From: Pseudomonas khorasanensis
GTDB taxonomy: Bacteria > Pseudomonadota > Gammaproteobacteria > Pseudomonadales > Pseudomonadaceae
Length of the DNA: 64,000 nt
Assembly (NCBI RefSeq): GCF_014268505.2
Contig: NZ_JABWQP020000001.1
Span: forward strand, 620,001 to 684,000
Direction of reading: 5' to 3'
Part shown: piece after piece, positions 25,555 to 34,945 of the stretch
Numbering within the stretch: the first letter of the stretch is position 1
Layout: each line of letters starts with the position of its first letter
Position numbers and translations under genes: made by a program
Notes under the pieces: generated by a model
Databases searched by the model: none
Told to the model about the DNA's origin: nothing
What the model saw: only the letters and a program-made list of their open reading frames with translations

Positions 25555-26538
25555 TCAACGCCTGGCTTTCAACTCCGCCGGGCTCACGCCATAAGCGCTC
25601 TGAAAATACTGACAAAACCGCCCGACATTGCTAAAGCCAAAACGCAACGCCACTTGCGTCACCGACCCCTCGTATCCCTGCGCCAACGCCTCATACGCCA
25701 GCTGCAAACGCACCTGCCGCTGATACGCCACAATCGGCATCCCGACAAAGCGCCGAAATCCTTCCTGCAACGCGCGCTGGCTGACATGACCCAACCGCGC
25801 CAGATCCACGCCACTCACCAGTTGTTCCGGATGCGCCTGAATAAACTCCATCGCCAACTTCACATGCCGCGGCGCCACGCACGGCGCGGGTCGGCGCAGC
25901 GCTTCAGTGAAATTGTGCGGCCACGCCTCCAGCACCGCATCGATCAACATCTCGCGCAACCGCGACGGCATCAATGTCCCGCTATTGATCAGCGCATCGA
26001 ACTCGGTGCCCGTCGCCAGATCGATCAACGCCTTGAGGCCCTGAAACGCCGGCACATTGAGATCCACGCTGGGCTCAAAGACGATCTTCTGCACGACCGG
26101 TTTTTCCAGCAGCGCAGACAAGCGCTCGGTGAGCTGATGGCGATTGATCGAAATGCCGTGATGCGCATGATCATCGACGAAATGCATCGAACGGATATCA
26201 GCCTTGTCGATCGCAAGTCCAACGTGCGACATGCCGATTGACTCGGTGGCGTGGTTGAAGATGATCTTGCCGGCGGTGGGAATGACGAAGGTGATTTCGT
26301 TTTGCAGGTCGGGGAGGGTGACGGTGAAATCGCCGTGGTAATGCATCCGCCGGAAACTGACCCCGTCATGCCGCCCGTAGACACCGCCAATGATGATGTT
26401 GGAGGGCGGAGGCGGGGTTTCGGCGTAGCGATTGCCAAAAATTCTGGAGAAGAGGGCGCCGAAGTCGGAGGAGGTCAGGTTATCGGAGCGGAGGATGATT
26501 CTCGGGTGGCTTGGGGATGCAGTTGCGTTAGGCGGCAT
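25555..26538 (-). CDS. AraC-family transcriptional regulator
   Basis: 327 residues. The C-terminal 100 residues form two helix-turn-helices: LVSGVDLARLGHVSQRAL and, after RFVGMPIVAYQRQVRLQ, the second HTH GSVTQVALRFGFSNVGRFCQ. The N-terminal domain (AraC-binding-like, residues about 30-200) is like that of regulators that precede catabolic operons, but no such target is next to it. Stop and start are clear. Confidence 0.92.
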   Translation of the reverse strand: MPPNATASPSHPRIILRSDNLTSSDFGALFSRIFGNRYAETPPPPSNIIIGGVYGRHDGVSFRRMHYHGDFTVTLPDLQNEITFVIPTAGKIIFNHATESIGMSHVGLAIDKADIRSMHFVDDHAHHGISINRHQLTERLSALLEKPVVQKIVFEPSVDLNVPAFQGLKALIDLATGTEFDALINSGTLMPSRLREMLIDAVLEAWPHNFTEALRRPAPCVAPRHVKLAMEFIQAHPEQLVSGVDLARLGHVSQRALQEGFRRFVGMPIVAYQRQVRLQLAYEALAQGYEGSVTQVALRFGFSNVGRFCQYFQSAYGVSPAELKARR

Positions 26539-26721
26539 TTTGGAATGCGGGCTCGTGGGTTAACGGTAAAGACCGGTAGAGCGTAGGCGATGGGCGTGAC
26601 GGTCTGGTGACAGGGCCTGGGGCATCGTTTACTTCGGACCCATAGCTGCGGTTCGTGGCGAGCAGCTATTGCCTGCTTATCTCATGGTTCAGTCACCGCA
26701 TAGACGGGTCACGCCTTCGCG

Positions 26722-27702
26722 TCAACAGAACTTCCCCGATTCCTTGAACTGCTCGGTCGCCTCAATCAGCGCGCTGATAATCCCCGGCTCCGAGGGCGAG
26801 TGCCCGGCATCGTTGATGATCTTTAGTACCGAGTCAGGCCAGGCCTTGTGCAAGCGGAAAGCGGAGTTGGGCGTGGCGATCATGTCGTGCCCACCCTGGA
26901 TGATTTTGCACGGGAGGTGTTTGATGGCCTCGATGTTATTGATCAGTTGGTCTTCCTCAAGAAACAGACGGTTTTTGAAGTACCAGACATCGAGGCGTCC
27001 CATGCCGGTACTGGTTTGTTCGTCAGCGGCTTGCTCTTCGACGCCGTCGGGGTCGTGGCGCAACAATGAGCAACTGGCCGAGTAGCGGACCCAGCCGCGA
27101 ATGGCTTCGCCGCTCAATTTTTCGTCGTCGCCGGTCATCCGATCGAGATAAGCCTGCAGCAGATCCTCGCGCTCCTCTTCGGGGATAAAGTTGACGAAAT
27201 CCTCATGGGCACGCGGGAAAAACCGGCGCATGCCGTGGATGAACCAGTCGATTTCATCTTCGGTGCCAAGAAATATGCCGCGCAGGATGAAGCCCAGGCA
27301 GCGCTGCGGATGAGCATCGCCGTAGGCAAGAGCAAGCGTGGTGCCCCATGAGCCGCCGGTGATCAGCCAGCTTTCGATGTTCAGGTGCTCGCGCAGTTTT
27401 TCCAGGTCGTCGACCAGCGCCTGCGTCGTGTTGTTGCGCAGTTCTCCCAAGGGCGTCGAGCGAAGGGCGCCGCGTTGATCGAACAGCACGATGCGGTAGT
27501 AATCCGGATCCCAAAACTGACGCTTGCCGGGCGGAGCGCCTTCGCCGGGGCCGCCGTGCAAATACACGACCGGAACGCCGTCAGGGTTGCCGCTTTCTTC
27601 CCAATAAAGAGTGTGGATTTCATCCACCTCCAGCATACCGCTGCGTCGTGGTTCTTCGATGGCAGGGAACAGGTTGTAGGTGACTTCACGGGGGGCTTCC
27701 AT
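26722..27702 (-). CDS. pip: proline iminopeptidase
   Basis: 326 residues with the peptidase S33 pattern: VVYLHGGPGEGA (oxyanion loop), VLFDQRGALRSTP (normally DQRGxGRS), LITGGSWGTTLALAY with Ser118, IIQGGHDMIATP with the acid, and NDAGHSPSEPG with the His. It removes N-terminal proline from peptides in the cytoplasm. The Gly to Ala-Leu change in DQRGALRS is slightly unusual but the triad is complete. Confidence 0.92.
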   Translation of the reverse strand: MEAPREVTYNLFPAIEEPRRSGMLEVDEIHTLYWEESGNPDGVPVVYLHGGPGEGAPPGKRQFWDPDYYRIVLFDQRGALRSTPLGELRNNTTQALVDDLEKLREHLNIESWLITGGSWGTTLALAYGDAHPQRCLGFILRGIFLGTEDEIDWFIHGMRRFFPRAHEDFVNFIPEEEREDLLQAYLDRMTGDDEKLSGEAIRGWVRYSASCSLLRHDPDGVEEQAADEQTSTGMGRLDVWYFKNRLFLEEDQLINNIEAIKHLPCKIIQGGHDMIATPNSAFRLHKAWPDSVLKIINDAGHSPSEPGIISALIEATEQFKESGKFC

Positions 27703-27830
27703 TGTTCATCCTCACGAGTTAGCTAATGCGGGTGCCTGAAAGTTTCGACCTCGGCACGCGGATTGATGGAGGGCCGCACGGTGTAGACGTGTGAGGTCTC
27801 GAGCGGCCCTGGATAAAGGCATGTTCGTGT

Positions 27831-28505
27831 TCATCGGCCTCGCAGGCCACGCGGGGAGGTCAGGACATGCTCCAGCTGCGGTTCTGCCAGCGCCATGTGC
27901 ATCGCCAGATCCTGTGCCTGCTCCCATTGCAGATCGGGGCGTAACCAGACCCGCGCATCCTCGGCAGTAAACGCCAGCAAGCGTTGCTGTCTGGTGGAGC
28001 TGTCGTCGTGCGTGACCAAGGCGAGCCCGTCACAGCCATTGAAGTTTTCACTGGCCTGCGCCAGCGCCGCGAGATAAATCGGCCCGCTCTGGCGTGACGT
28101 GGTGTAGCTGAGGCGGTGGTTGTTTTTTGATTGCTCGGGTTCGCAGGCTTCATACCAGCCGTCAACGGCGATGAGCATGCGACCATCGCGCTTGACCCGG
28201 TCGAACACCCTCGAACGCATCACCAGATGCAGCGGCAGATGAGTCATCGGCGGCATCGTTCCCATCGACCAGAAAGGTTTCCACCCCCAACGAACCTTGA
28301 TGCATTCCAGGACTCCGTCGCGGCTGCGTATGGCGTTGACCTGCATGTTTGGCTTGATCACGTTTCGGCTGTCCTGCGGTTCGTAGGTTCGGTGCAGGCT
28401 GCTGTCCCCCACGTCAATTGCATCCCCAATATTCTGGCTCTGCGCTCCGGCAAGCAACGCTTCGAAACCCTCGGCTACATCATGTTGAACAATGTACTCA
28501 CACAT
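27831..28505 (-). CDS. SRAP-domain abasic-site processing protein (YedK/HMCES-like)
   Basis: 224 residues. The start is ATG 28505, not the upstream ORF end, because the second residue must be the catalytic cysteine: MCEYIVQHD with Cys2, preceded by AGGAG. Other conserved residues are VDGWYEACEP with Glu119 and LALVTHDDSS with His166, and MQVNAIR holds DNA-binding residues. The family forms a thiazolidine crosslink with abasic sites in single-stranded DNA and so protects replication forks. No LexA box was seen upstream. Confidence 0.9.
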   Translation of the reverse strand: MCEYIVQHDVAEGFEALLAGAQSQNIGDAIDVGDSSLHRTYEPQDSRNVIKPNMQVNAIRSRDGVLECIKVRWGWKPFWSMGTMPPMTHLPLHLVMRSRVFDRVKRDGRMLIAVDGWYEACEPEQSKNNHRLSYTTSRQSGPIYLAALAQASENFNGCDGLALVTHDDSSTRQQRLLAFTAEDARVWLRPDLQWEQAQDLAMHMALAEPQLEHVLTSPRGLRGR

Positions 28506-28776
28506 CGCGAAAACTCCTGGCAGTAGCACTTCAAAGAATCCGCCGCGTCGTGTCTTATCAATTTTTACGGATTGAATTCGGCGGATCATGTAAATGCGAG
28601 CCGAGGTGTCGCAACGTGGTTCGAAACTCCTTCGCGTGAGCAGACGAGCGGAAAAAAAGCTGAATTTCATCCACTTACGTGACCGCTCATCGGACGGTGC
28701 CGTTTGAGAATTGAGGTGAACGCGCGATCTGTTTGTCGTCAGTCAGGCAGGTCACGAGCATTTCAGGAGGGCAGCC

Positions 28777-29781
28777 ATGTCAGCTAATCCAGACGAATAC
28801 AGGGAGGTTTCTGATCGCCCCGAATCAGCCTCCACCGAGGCCGGTCAAGTCGACGTCGATTGCCTGATTGTCGGCGCCGGCCCGGCAGGCCTGACGACGG
28901 CGGTTTATCTCAGCCGCTTCCACCGGCGAGTCGTGGTCGCCGACGGCGGGCAAAGTCGTGCGAGCCTGATTCCGCTTTCGCACAATTACCCCGGCTTCCC
29001 GCCAGGCATATCGGGTAAAGACTTGCTCGACCGATTGCGCGAACAGGCGCAGTCATACGGGGCGGCAATTGAAGCCGGGCGCGTGGAAAGACTGCTCAAG
29101 AACAGCACCGGTTTCGTAGCGCAACTCAACGGACGAACGCTGAGCGCGCGCCGCGTGGTGCTGGCAACGGGAATCGTCGACACGTTGCCGCAGATGGATC
29201 GACCCTACGATGGCATTGCACAGTCGATCATTCGGCTATGCGCCATCTGCGATGGTTACGAAGTCAACGGCGACAACGTCGCGGTGTATGGCGAAGCACA
29301 GTGCGCCATTGATCACGGGCTGTTTTTGCGCAACTTCACCGACCGCGTGACGGTGCTGGCCGAGGGTGACAGCGAAGCGTGTGAGGAAGCGATTGCGGCA
29401 GCGCGGCGTGCCGGGATACGTCTGATCAACGACCGGGTCGAGAACATCGAAGTGAGCGAGGGCAAAGTCCTGGTGAAGGTGTGCAACGGCGAAGCGTTTT
29501 GCTTCGATATCGTCTACCCGTCGCTGGGCTCGCAATACCGATCGGAGCTGGCGGTGCAACTGGGCGCAGAGGTAGGCGAGGAGGGCGCTTTGCGCGTTGA
29601 CGACCACCAATGCACATCGATAGACGGGCTCTACGCGGTCGGGGACGTTGTGGATTCGCTCAAGCAGATCAGCGTCGCTACAGGCCAGGCGGCAGTCTGC
29701 GCGACTGCAGTGCATAACAGTCTGAAGGTGCGTTTGTGGGATCGGGCACGGGATGAAAGAACGGCTCGGGAGACTGCTTGA
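28777..29781 (+). CDS. thioredoxin-reductase-like FAD/NAD(P)-binding oxidoreductase
   Basis: 334 residues, GGAGG site before ATG 28777. An N-terminal polar extension of about 25 residues precedes the FAD dinucleotide motif [12 protein letters not shown] (33-38). [10 protein letters not shown] holds a CxxC pair (Cys155, Cys158) at the place of the thioredoxin-reductase disulfide. The C-terminal YAVGDVVD binds FAD. With the redox-active pair it could reduce a thioredoxin-like partner; the extended N-terminus and lack of a nearby thioredoxin leave the partner unknown. Confidence 0.88.
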   Translation: MSANPDEYREVSDRPESASTEAGQVDVDCLIVGAGPAGLTTAVYLSRFHRRVVVADGGQSRASLIPLSHNYPGFPPGISGKDLLDRLREQAQSYGAAIEAGRVERLLKNSTGFVAQLNGRTLSARRVVLATGIVDTLPQMDRPYDGIAQSIIRLCAICDGYEVNGDNVAVYGEAQCAIDHGLFLRNFTDRVTVLAEGDSEACEEAIAAARRAGIRLINDRVENIEVSEGKVLVKVCNGEAFCFDIVYPSLGSQYRSELAVQLGAEVGEEGALRVDDHQCTSIDGLYAVGDVVDSLKQISVATGQAAVCATAVHNSLKVRLWDRARDERTARETA

Positions 29782-29856
29782 GTGACCCAAAACCGGTAAT
29801 CAAGCGACATTCAAAGCCTGAGCCCCCGAAACTCTGCGACCCAATCAGACGCGTCT

Positions 29857-30009
29857 TACAGGCGAAGGCCCGCAGAAGTGGCGGCTGTAGCCCTGTTATT
29901 GGCCTGCGATGAGGCTACATACATTCCCGGCAGTGAGTTCAACATTGATGGAGGTTTGCTGGCGGGGTCGGCAGCGACGCCAGTGGTATTGGATGACAGC
30001 GAAACCTGA
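29857..30009 (+). pseudogene. C-terminal remnant of a short-chain dehydrogenase
   Basis: In one frame the sequence reads [20 protein letters not shown], then [11 protein letters not shown], then LLAGSAATP before a TGA at 30007-30009. That is the end of a classical SDR (the conserved 'rPeEvA...fLaSdea.yitG...vDGG' block). Upstream of about 29857 the frame no longer resembles an SDR and has no catalytic YxxxK. It is a deletion remnant in the 376-bp gap between the flavoprotein gene and the HD-domain gene; nothing else was seen in that gap. Confidence 0.7.
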
Positions 30010-30157
30010 AAGCTGCCCGTACGAATGGCTGCAGTTGGCCGGATGCGGACGGCCGTTAGCGCCGCTATCGGCCGATGGCAACCGTGCACGTTCGTCTACA
30101 CAGGAACACCTGATCGTCGCTTCGCCTGGACAGACCATGCCGAGGTTGTGCGCTGGT

Positions 30158-30733
30158 TCACTTCGGGTTTGCAAGCATGTGTTGTTTGGTGTCGTGGTCG
30201 ATGATATCGCGAAGCGCCTCGAATAGAGGCGCAGCATCTGTGTATTTTTTCCCATAGGCAAGATTGAATTCGTAATCGAAGTCAGGTGGGTTCTTGCCTT
30301 GGTTGTGCTGAAGCATTGTTTCTAACTTGTCTAGCGCCTTGACAGCTACTGCTTCTGCAGATGACGCATTTTCGTAGTCATCCCAAAGCATCAATATCTC
30401 GGTTCTTAGTGTTTCATCCAGGGCTTTGGTCAAAAGCAAGAGATCGCTTCTCTCTTGCTCGCTCTTGTTGGGAAACGAACCTTTATTGACAGCGGGAATG
30501 TCGCCACTAATGGCCTCTCCCAAATCATGGATGACGCACATCTTGAGCATTTTCAGTCTATCGAGACCGGTCAGATAATCCCCGAACACAATAGCCATCA
30601 GGCACAGGCGCCAGCTATGCTCTGCCGTGCTTTCGGTGCGCCCGGAAGAGGTGTGCGCGCTTCGAAGTACATCTTTCAGCTTTTCTGCCTCGCGTAGAAA
30701 ATCGAGACGCCCTTTGATTTCGTCGATGTCCAT
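30158..30733 (-). CDS. HD-domain phosphohydrolase (YfbR/HDDC2-like)
   Basis: 191 residues from ATG 30733 (MDIDEIKGRLDF) with AGAGG upstream. Metal ligands of the HD superfamily are visible: AEHSWRL with His39, VIHDLGEAISGDIP with His69-Asp70, and a later Asp in KALDKLETML. The order and length match 5'-deoxynucleotidase YfbR and human HDDC2, which dephosphorylate deoxynucleoside monophosphates. Monocistronic. Confidence 0.85.
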   Translation of the reverse strand: MDIDEIKGRLDFLREAEKLKDVLRSAHTSSGRTESTAEHSWRLCLMAIVFGDYLTGLDRLKMLKMCVIHDLGEAISGDIPAVNKGSFPNKSEQERSDLLLLTKALDETLRTEILMLWDDYENASSAEAVAVKALDKLETMLQHNQGKNPPDFDYEFNLAYGKKYTDAAPLFEALRDIIDHDTKQHMLANPK

Positions 30734-30840
30734 CAACACCTCTTGCTCAGTTGGCGAACAGGGTGCTGTCCACCTTGCTTACGCCAGACTAAATCTCAAG
30801 TTACCTAGCGTCCACGCATAAAATATGCAGGGCGATGCGG

Positions 30841-31398
30841 TCAGAGCGACTCAACCAAACGCGCTGTTGTTCCGTCAGAAAGAGGCATACGTGTCCAGCG
30901 ACATAGGCTTTGACTGATCGGAACGGTGGGCGAATCATTGTTGCCCGTTAGAAACTCCAGCGCTGGTGATGCGAAGGCTTCCCGCCACCCCGACTTATCC
31001 AGTTCAGCTTCCTTGCAAATAATATTTGGCGTAGCGAAGCGCCATAACGAGCTACCCAGTAGCTCACTGACAGGCGTCGCGAACTGGGCTGCGCGCGAAG
31101 CTGAACAAGCAAGCAAACGGTGCGTCAAATCGCAAATGAGATGAACTGGGCGTGAGCTTTCACGAACCAATCTGCCGAGCGCTTGGTCAGCAGCCGCAGT
31201 GAGACGAGCGGCCAACAATTTCTCAAGCTTTTTCTGTGCGAGGGGATCCAAAGCCAGTACGCCACTCTCCCACCGTGAGATAGTCGATTGGGTGACGCTG
31301 AACAACTCCGCTGCATAGGACTGTTTGACCCGGTGTAACAGGCGCCATTGCCTTAGCATGAAGCCGGGCAGGGCAGGATTTGGCAAGATGTCAGACAT
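30841..31398 (-). CDS. helix-turn-helix (XRE-type) regulator
   Basis: 185 residues from ATG 31398 (MSDILPNPALPGFMLR). An XRE-like HTH covers residues about 15-50, with SYAAELFSVTQSTISRWESG as recognition region. The rest (about 60-185) may be a small sensor domain (PVHLICDLTHRLLACS) but no named family is recognised. It lies in the same orientation as the hexapeptide-repeat gene upstream (167 bp away). Target unknown. Confidence 0.75.
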   Translation of the reverse strand: MSDILPNPALPGFMLRQWRLLHRVKQSYAAELFSVTQSTISRWESGVLALDPLAQKKLEKLLAARLTAAADQALGRLVRESSRPVHLICDLTHRLLACSASRAAQFATPVSELLGSSLWRFATPNIICKEAELDKSGWREAFASPALEFLTGNNDSPTVPISQSLCRWTRMPLSDGTTARLVESL

Positions 31399-31565
31399 TT
31401 CGTATTTGGGGCAAGGGGAAGGGCTGACAAGTCTGATCCATGCCGCACACGCCTGCAAATAGACGCGGAGTTCATTCGGTCGTACCTGTCCGAAACCTCA
31501 ACGTAAGTTTTGTCGAGCTGGGCACGACGCAAAGCGCAGAGGTTATGCACCCCGGTTGATGGCTC

Positions 31566-32177
31566 TTAATCGTAAGCGAACTGGTCGATCAATCCGAGAC
31601 GCGGAACATGTGTTTTTGGCCACAATACAGCGCCCGGCGCGATCACTGCGTTTGCGCCAATTTTACAGCCGTCACCCACTAGCGCTCCGAATTTGGTAGC
31701 GCCTGTTTCAATCACATGATCTTCGTGGCGGATTTTTATGGAAGCCCCGTCCAGTTCGTTACGATAATTGGCGATGATCGCACCGGCTTCAATATTGACC
31801 GCCTCGCCAATCAATGAATCGCCAACGAAATTGAAGTGTGCAAGCTTGCTGCCATCCAGCATGAAGGTACTTTTCAGCTCACAGCTGGGGCCAACAATGC
31901 AGTTTTTCCCCAGATACACACCGCCACGAAGGTAAGCGCCCGCCGCTACGAAACAGCCCTCGCCAATGATAATTGCGCCCTTCAGAACGGCTCCTTGCTC
32001 AACGACGGCGGTTTCATGTACGGCACAGTCGCCTTGACGCCGATAACCCGCGCCGAGCGTTTCAAGCAATGCCATGATCCGGGTCTCGCATTCCTGAGTC
32101 ACCGTCCAGGCGGCAGTCGAATCCACGCCCAGCAATGGCCATTTAGCGATGTAATCATTGATGTTGGGTAACTTCAT
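31566..32177 (-). CDS. hexapeptide-repeat (left-handed beta-helix) transferase-like protein
   Basis: 203 residues. After a helical N-terminus (about 1-50) a run of hexapeptide turns forms a left-handed beta-helix: VHETAVVEQGAVLKGAIIIG, FVAAGAYLRGGVYLG, VGPSCELKST, and near the C-terminus IGANAVIAPGAVLWPKT. LAHFNFVGDSLIG resembles the GlmU-type acetyltransferase region, where a His acts as base. It may be a nucleotidyl- or acyl-transferase for sugars; no nucleotide-binding domain is fused. Confidence 0.78.
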   Translation of the reverse strand: MKLPNINDYIAKWPLLGVDSTAAWTVTQECETRIMALLETLGAGYRRQGDCAVHETAVVEQGAVLKGAIIIGEGCFVAAGAYLRGGVYLGKNCIVGPSCELKSTFMLDGSKLAHFNFVGDSLIGEAVNIEAGAIIANYRNELDGASIKIRHEDHVIETGATKFGALVGDGCKIGANAVIAPGAVLWPKTHVPRLGLIDQFAYD

Positions 32178-32246
32178 GAAAATATTCCGTTTGAGTGCGG
32201 TGTTCGGGAGTCGTTAAAAGTACTGCCGGTTCCCGATTGTTGTACC

Positions 32247-33149
32247 TCAGGCATTCTCCTCAATCCTGCGCACATCGCCCAAGGAATCACGCTGCATCGA
32301 CTGCAAATTCTTTTCGATGGTTTCGCAGAGCGCTTCCATCTGAATCTGGTGTTCGCTGTGGCGAAACGGGCTTTGGAGATCGGTGCCGATGCGCTCGATG
32401 GCCAGCAACATAAACCCCACCACGGTCGAAGCCAGTGGTGTGAACCAGCCCAAGGATTCCACCAGCCCCACTGGCACAATCAGACAGAACAGCGAAATAA
32501 ACAGGCGCGGAAAATACACATAAGGGTAGGGCAGCGGCGTATTCGCGATCCGCTCCATGCCGCCCTGACTGTTGGACAGGTCCACCAGCGTCGACTCAAG
32601 CCGCGCCAGGCGGATACTGTCCAGGCGTCCGGCCTTGTATTCCCGAGCGAGCAAGGTCGCCGAGCCTGTGAGGATATCGTTGGCAAAGTTATTGGTCGTG
32701 CCGCTGCGGGCAAATTCGTCGGCGGGAATAAACGCCCGTACCTCGTCGGGGCAAGGGTGGCCTTGCAGATGCGCGGCGAGGCAATTCACATAGGCGACGT
32801 GGCGGCGCAACAGGGTTGACTTGACCGGATTCACCTCGCTGTCGCCATCGTCCAGCAACGTCAGCACCTGACGGGCGAAGCTGCGTGAATTGTTGATCAT
32901 CGACCCCCACAGCGTCCGCGCTTCCCACCAACGGTTGTAGGCGCTGCTGTTGCGAAAACTGATCAACACCACCAGCGCCGAGCCGAGCAAGGTCAGCGGC
33001 ATCAGCGGCAGGTTCAGCTTGGCGTTGAGAAACAGCATGAAGTCCACGGTGACGGCGATGTCCCAGAGCAACAACCAGAACAAAGCCCAGCCCACGTAGC
33101 CCATGGTCTTGATGATCAGACGGTACTTTCTGACGATGGCAGCTTTCAA
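32247..33149 (-). CDS. bestrophin-like inner-membrane channel
   Basis: 300 residues, starting with TTG 33149 (GAGG seven bases upstream decides it). The bestrophin/UPF0187 hallmarks are SFRNSSAYNRWWEARTLWG (residues about 65-83) and a late transmembrane pair followed by IERIGTDLQSPF, the PF motif of the family. Bacterial homologues form pentameric ion channels. Single gene 69 bp downstream of which the hexapeptide gene starts. Confidence 0.88.
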   Translation of the reverse strand: MKAAIVRKYRLIIKTMGYVGWALFWLLLWDIAVTVDFMLFLNAKLNLPLMPLTLLGSALVVLISFRNSSAYNRWWEARTLWGSMINNSRSFARQVLTLLDDGDSEVNPVKSTLLRRHVAYVNCLAAHLQGHPCPDEVRAFIPADEFARSGTTNNFANDILTGSATLLAREYKAGRLDSIRLARLESTLVDLSNSQGGMERIANTPLPYPYVYFPRLFISLFCLIVPVGLVESLGWFTPLASTVVGFMLLAIERIGTDLQSPFRHSEHQIQMEALCETIEKNLQSMQRDSLGDVRRIEENA

Positions 33150-33184
33150 ACGGAAACCTCGTATCGAGCGGTTAGCTTAAACGC

Positions 33185-34003
33185 TTAAGCTCGGACGATA
33201 CTTGGGGAGAAAGGTTCGGTTGGCGATCGCTGCGCAACCGCGATCAATGCGGTAGATGGAATGGGCAAGACAGCATTATTGCCTGCCATTTCCCTGACGT
33301 GAGCAATTACTGCTGCCTGTTCCGTATCGGTCAGGCTCGTCCAGTCGGGCGACATTCCAAACAGTGTGTCCGGGTTGTCGAGCAACTTCACATCCAGCTG
33401 ATAGGCATGTGTCACGCTCTCGATGACAGGATCCCGGAATCCGGCGGCAATCAGTTCGCGGGAGAAGTCCAATGGGTTGCTCAGCGCTTTTATTGCCGCG
33501 GGCATCGGCATGTTTTCGCGGTCCGGGAAAAGCTTTCGCCTGACATTCCCCAATAAAAGAAACGTCGCCGCCCCCATCTCTTGCCACGTTGCGACAATGC
33601 CATAGCCCCCGATAGCAGTGACGCGGTGCATTTCGGCCAGGCCCTTGCGCCAGTCAGGAAACATGATTACACCGAAGATCGAGAACGTCGCGTCGAAGCT
33701 TGCATCTGGCAGATCCAGCGATTGGCCGTCCATGACCCGGGCCTCCACATTGGGTAGTCCTGCGTTCTGCACACAAGCCACCATGGCGGGGGAAAAGTCC
33801 GTTGCCAGCACCTGTGCGCCGGTTCGTGCGGCTGCCAATGCAAGGGCTCCAGTGCCAGTGGCGACATCCAGCACGCGGCTTTCCGGCGTTAGCGAGATCC
33901 GTGCGAGCGCCGCCTCTGCGAAATAGGCAGTGAAGGGGTGCGCCGTTTTCTGATAGTGCTTTGCTGCAGCGTCCCAGTGATCAGGATTCTCAAATTCGCG
34001 CAT
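33185..34003 (-). CDS. class I SAM-dependent methyltransferase
   Basis: 272 residues from ATG 34003 (MREFENPDHWDAAAKHY), which has GAGGA upstream; the frame opens 21 bases earlier at a weaker ATG. The SAM-binding motif is RVLDVATGTGALALAAA (about 38-55), with ATDFSPAMV as motif II and DASFDATFSIFGVIMFPDW as motif post-II/IV. Ubie/Methyltransf_11 family. It is divergent from an Rrf2 regulator 83 bp away, which may control it. Confidence 0.87.
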   Translation of the reverse strand: MREFENPDHWDAAAKHYQKTAHPFTAYFAEAALARISLTPESRVLDVATGTGALALAAARTGAQVLATDFSPAMVACVQNAGLPNVEARVMDGQSLDLPDASFDATFSIFGVIMFPDWRKGLAEMHRVTAIGGYGIVATWQEMGAATFLLLGNVRRKLFPDRENMPMPAAIKALSNPLDFSRELIAAGFRDPVIESVTHAYQLDVKLLDNPDTLFGMSPDWTSLTDTEQAAVIAHVREMAGNNAVLPIPSTALIAVAQRSPTEPFSPSIVRA

Positions 34004-34086
34004 CGCGCTGTCCTCAAAATTCATGTAACTTTACAAGTATCATGAGTCGGTGCTTTCTGCCAAGCATCAGAACAAAGGGGCAAACG

Positions 34087-34533
34087 ATGCGTCACGACAA
34101 CCGTCTTTCGCGAATGCTACATATCCTCGTGCACATGGCGCGGCACGGTGGGCCAGTAACATCGGAACGGATAGCCGCGATGCTTGGAACGAACCCGGTC
34201 GTTGTTCGTAGAACATTGTCTGGCTTGCGGGATGCGGGCTACGTTCGTTCGGAGAAAGGGCATGGTGGAGGCTGGGTGATCACCTGTGATCTTGAGCAAG
34301 TGACGCTACTGGACATCTATAAAGCGGTGGGTCAGCCCTCGCTGTTCGCCATCGGCAATGAGCATTCCAACCCCGACTGTATGATCGAGCAGGTGGTCAA
34401 TCTTGCGGTTGACGACGCACTACGAGAAGCAGCGTCGGTGCTGGTGGAGCGGTTTCGCACGATTAGCCTGGGTGAACTCAATCGCTTGTTCGATGAGCGT
34501 CGTGCTGCCGGCCACGACGGTTCCATTTCATAA
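34087..34533 (+). CDS. Rrf2-family transcriptional regulator
   Basis: 148 residues from ATG 34087 with AAGGGG upstream. Rrf2 winged helix: LSRMLHILVHMARHGGPVTS, VVRRTLSGLRDAGYV, and EKGHGGGWVI. The three-cysteine cluster of IscR/NsrR is absent (only two isolated Cys), so it is not an Fe-S sensor of that type; it resembles the YwnA/CymR-like branch. Divergent from the methyltransferase. Confidence 0.88.
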   Translation: MRHDNRLSRMLHILVHMARHGGPVTSERIAAMLGTNPVVVRRTLSGLRDAGYVRSEKGHGGGWVITCDLEQVTLLDIYKAVGQPSLFAIGNEHSNPDCMIEQVVNLAVDDALREAASVLVERFRTISLGELNRLFDERRAAGHDGSIS

Positions 34534-34775
34534 TGAGGCGCCTGAAGAGCCGCCGCGCAGGCTGAGTTGAGAGGGACAGTCGTCCCAAGCCTTGCTGAAA
34601 TCGCGACGGCTTGTCTCAATCAGCGCCTGCCAGGCTAGCCAGCCAATTGTGTCGTTCATTTCAGTGACCGCTTTCGGCCCAGGCTGTGTGAAAACGGCTT
34701 CGGTGGGACGCGTCGCCGGTTTATCAAAAAATGCGGTGGCTTGTAGGCGCTCCCGCTTTTGTGCAAGGATTCGCT

Positions 34776-34883
34776 ATGACTCAATTTATTCCAAGCAATC
34801 GCCATCATCATCACGGATCTCGCTCAGGGTGCCGCGGTTGCGTACGCTCATCGATTAATCAGAGTTCGAAACATCGATTCTGA
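34776..34883 (+). CDS. His-rich leader peptide (attenuator), 35 residues
   Basis: An ORF of 35 codons with a good ribosome site (AAGGA, six bases before ATG 34776) contains four consecutive histidine codons at 34803-34814 within SNRHHHHGS, and one more His three codons before the stop. It ends 19 bp before a Rho-independent terminator that precedes a histidyl-tRNA-synthetase-like gene. This is the architecture of a ribosome-mediated histidine attenuator such as hisL of enteric bacteria. Its role would be to stall the ribosome when charged tRNA-His is scarce. Confidence 0.75.
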   Translation: MTQFIPSNRHHHHGSRSGCRGCVRSSINQSSKHRF

Positions 34884-34910
34884 CCACTCAGTGAACCAAA
34901 CCAAGGCGCC
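34828..34910 (+). promoter_or_regulatory. possible antiterminator of the His attenuator
   Basis: GGTGCCGCGGTT (34828-34839), just after the His codons, can pair with AACCAAGGCGCC (34899-34910) over ten of twelve positions (one G-U). The second segment contains the 5' arm of the terminator stem. A ribosome stalled at the His run would leave this pairing free and so disrupt the terminator. Confidence 0.55.
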
Positions 34911-34926
34911 AATGGCGCCTTTTTTA
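34903..34926 (+). terminator. Rho-independent terminator of the His leader
   Basis: AAGGCGCC, loop AAT, GGCGCCTT, then a run of T ending at 34925. A compact, strong intrinsic terminator placed between the leader peptide and the synthetase-like gene. Confidence 0.85.
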
Positions 34927-34945
34927 TTGCCTGTAATTGGAGATT

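Noticed and set aside
29909..30226. 105-codon plus-strand frame in the gap before the HD-domain gene
   Set aside because: It overlaps the SDR remnant in another frame and the 3' end of the HD gene; no ribosome site or similarity.
34803..34814. His-codon run as part of an artificial tag
   Set aside because: Four His codons could recall a tag, but the leader, terminator and synthetase-like gene context gives a natural explanation.
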